From assembly GCA_964463505.1 (NCBI GenBank), contig CAYXDC010000018.1, forward strand, positions 1 to 47,351: DNA of 47,351 nucleotides. The letters run 5' to 3'. Made by a program: the position numbers and the translations under genes. The first letter of the stretch is position 1, and every line of letters starts with the position of its first letter. The notes under the pieces were generated by a model that was not told the origin of the DNA, ran no database searches, and saw only the letters and a program-made list of their open reading frames with translations. Of this stretch, positions 47,335-47,351 are shown one piece after another. The DNA comes from JAJZSS01 sp964463505. Its GTDB lineage: Bacteria; Chloroflexota; Anaerolineae; Anaerolineales; UBA4823.

Positions 47335-47351
47335 TTGCAGCAATCAATTTA

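Noticed and set aside
1..47351. CRISPR arrays, tRNA or rRNA genes, insertion sequences
   Set aside because: No regularly spaced repeats, no cloverleaf-like sequence with CCA-type end, no rRNA blocks and no transposase with terminal repeats were found by reading both strands. Short or divergent cases could be missed without a search tool.

Overview
The window looks like a chromosomal segment of an uncultured or little-studied member of the Chloroflexota, most likely class Anaerolineae. This is inferred from gene content: lipoproteins with Thr/Pro-rich linkers followed by NBR1-like or LysM domains, a CarD regulator, a family 5 solute-binding protein with an acidic Pro/Glu linker, an MGDG-synthase-like glycosyltransferase, a DUF951 protein and a CdaA/CdaR pair. 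Base composition and codon use are even and moderately GC-rich, except for the AT-rich left edge. No tRNA, rRNA, CRISPR array or intact mobile element was found.

Left edge (1-720): an AT-rich stretch and the 3' remnant of a large serine recombinase. Next comes the translation block infC-rpmI-rplT (826-2165), where infC appears to start at ATC. It is followed by a small DUF1232 protein and three cell-surface proteins: a PQQ-type sugar dehydrogenase lipoprotein, a membrane-anchored M1 peptidase and a metallophosphoesterase lipoprotein (2275-7429). Directly after the last one lies a candidate free-standing structured RNA with its own promoter and terminator (about 7426-7665).

Accessory region (7741-17295): an orphan ABC ATPase with several degenerate motifs, then six proteins with GNAT acetyltransferase domains, interleaved with a HAD phosphatase, an amidase and an MFS efflux protein. 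It has the make-up of a small-molecule modification and export region, but its substrate cannot be read from sequence. A DEDDh exonuclease, an unrecognised 443-residue protein and a branched-chain aminotransferase follow.

Middle (20574-31290): an uncharacterised protein, an NTP transferase and a PAP2 phosphatase in one + strand run. Then a five-gene minus-strand operon (DUF951, glycosyltransferase, NBR1-like lipoprotein, RsmI, phosphoglucose/phosphomannose isomerase). Then a + strand group with an M50 protease, an HD phosphohydrolase, a TyrA-like dehydrogenase and glycine C-acetyltransferase.

Right part: a complete dipeptide/oligopeptide ABC importer (31689-37968) whose second permease carries an extra membrane insert of about 100 residues. 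Then a housekeeping run from a strong promoter: a CoaE fusion, CdaA and CdaR (c-di-AMP synthesis and its regulator), Der GTPase, signal peptidase I and DeoC. The window ends with a NUDIX hydrolase, a LysM lipoprotein, an RRM RNA-binding protein with a long hairpin-containing leader, and a CarD-family regulator.

Several genes (6395, 17422, and 27359 on the minus strand) have a TANAAT box 6-7 nt before the ATG and no Shine-Dalgarno, which suggests leaderless mRNAs. The best candidates for something undescribed are the structured RNA at 7426-7665, the GNAT-rich cluster, the extended DppC-like permease, the CoaE fusion and the leader of the RRM gene.
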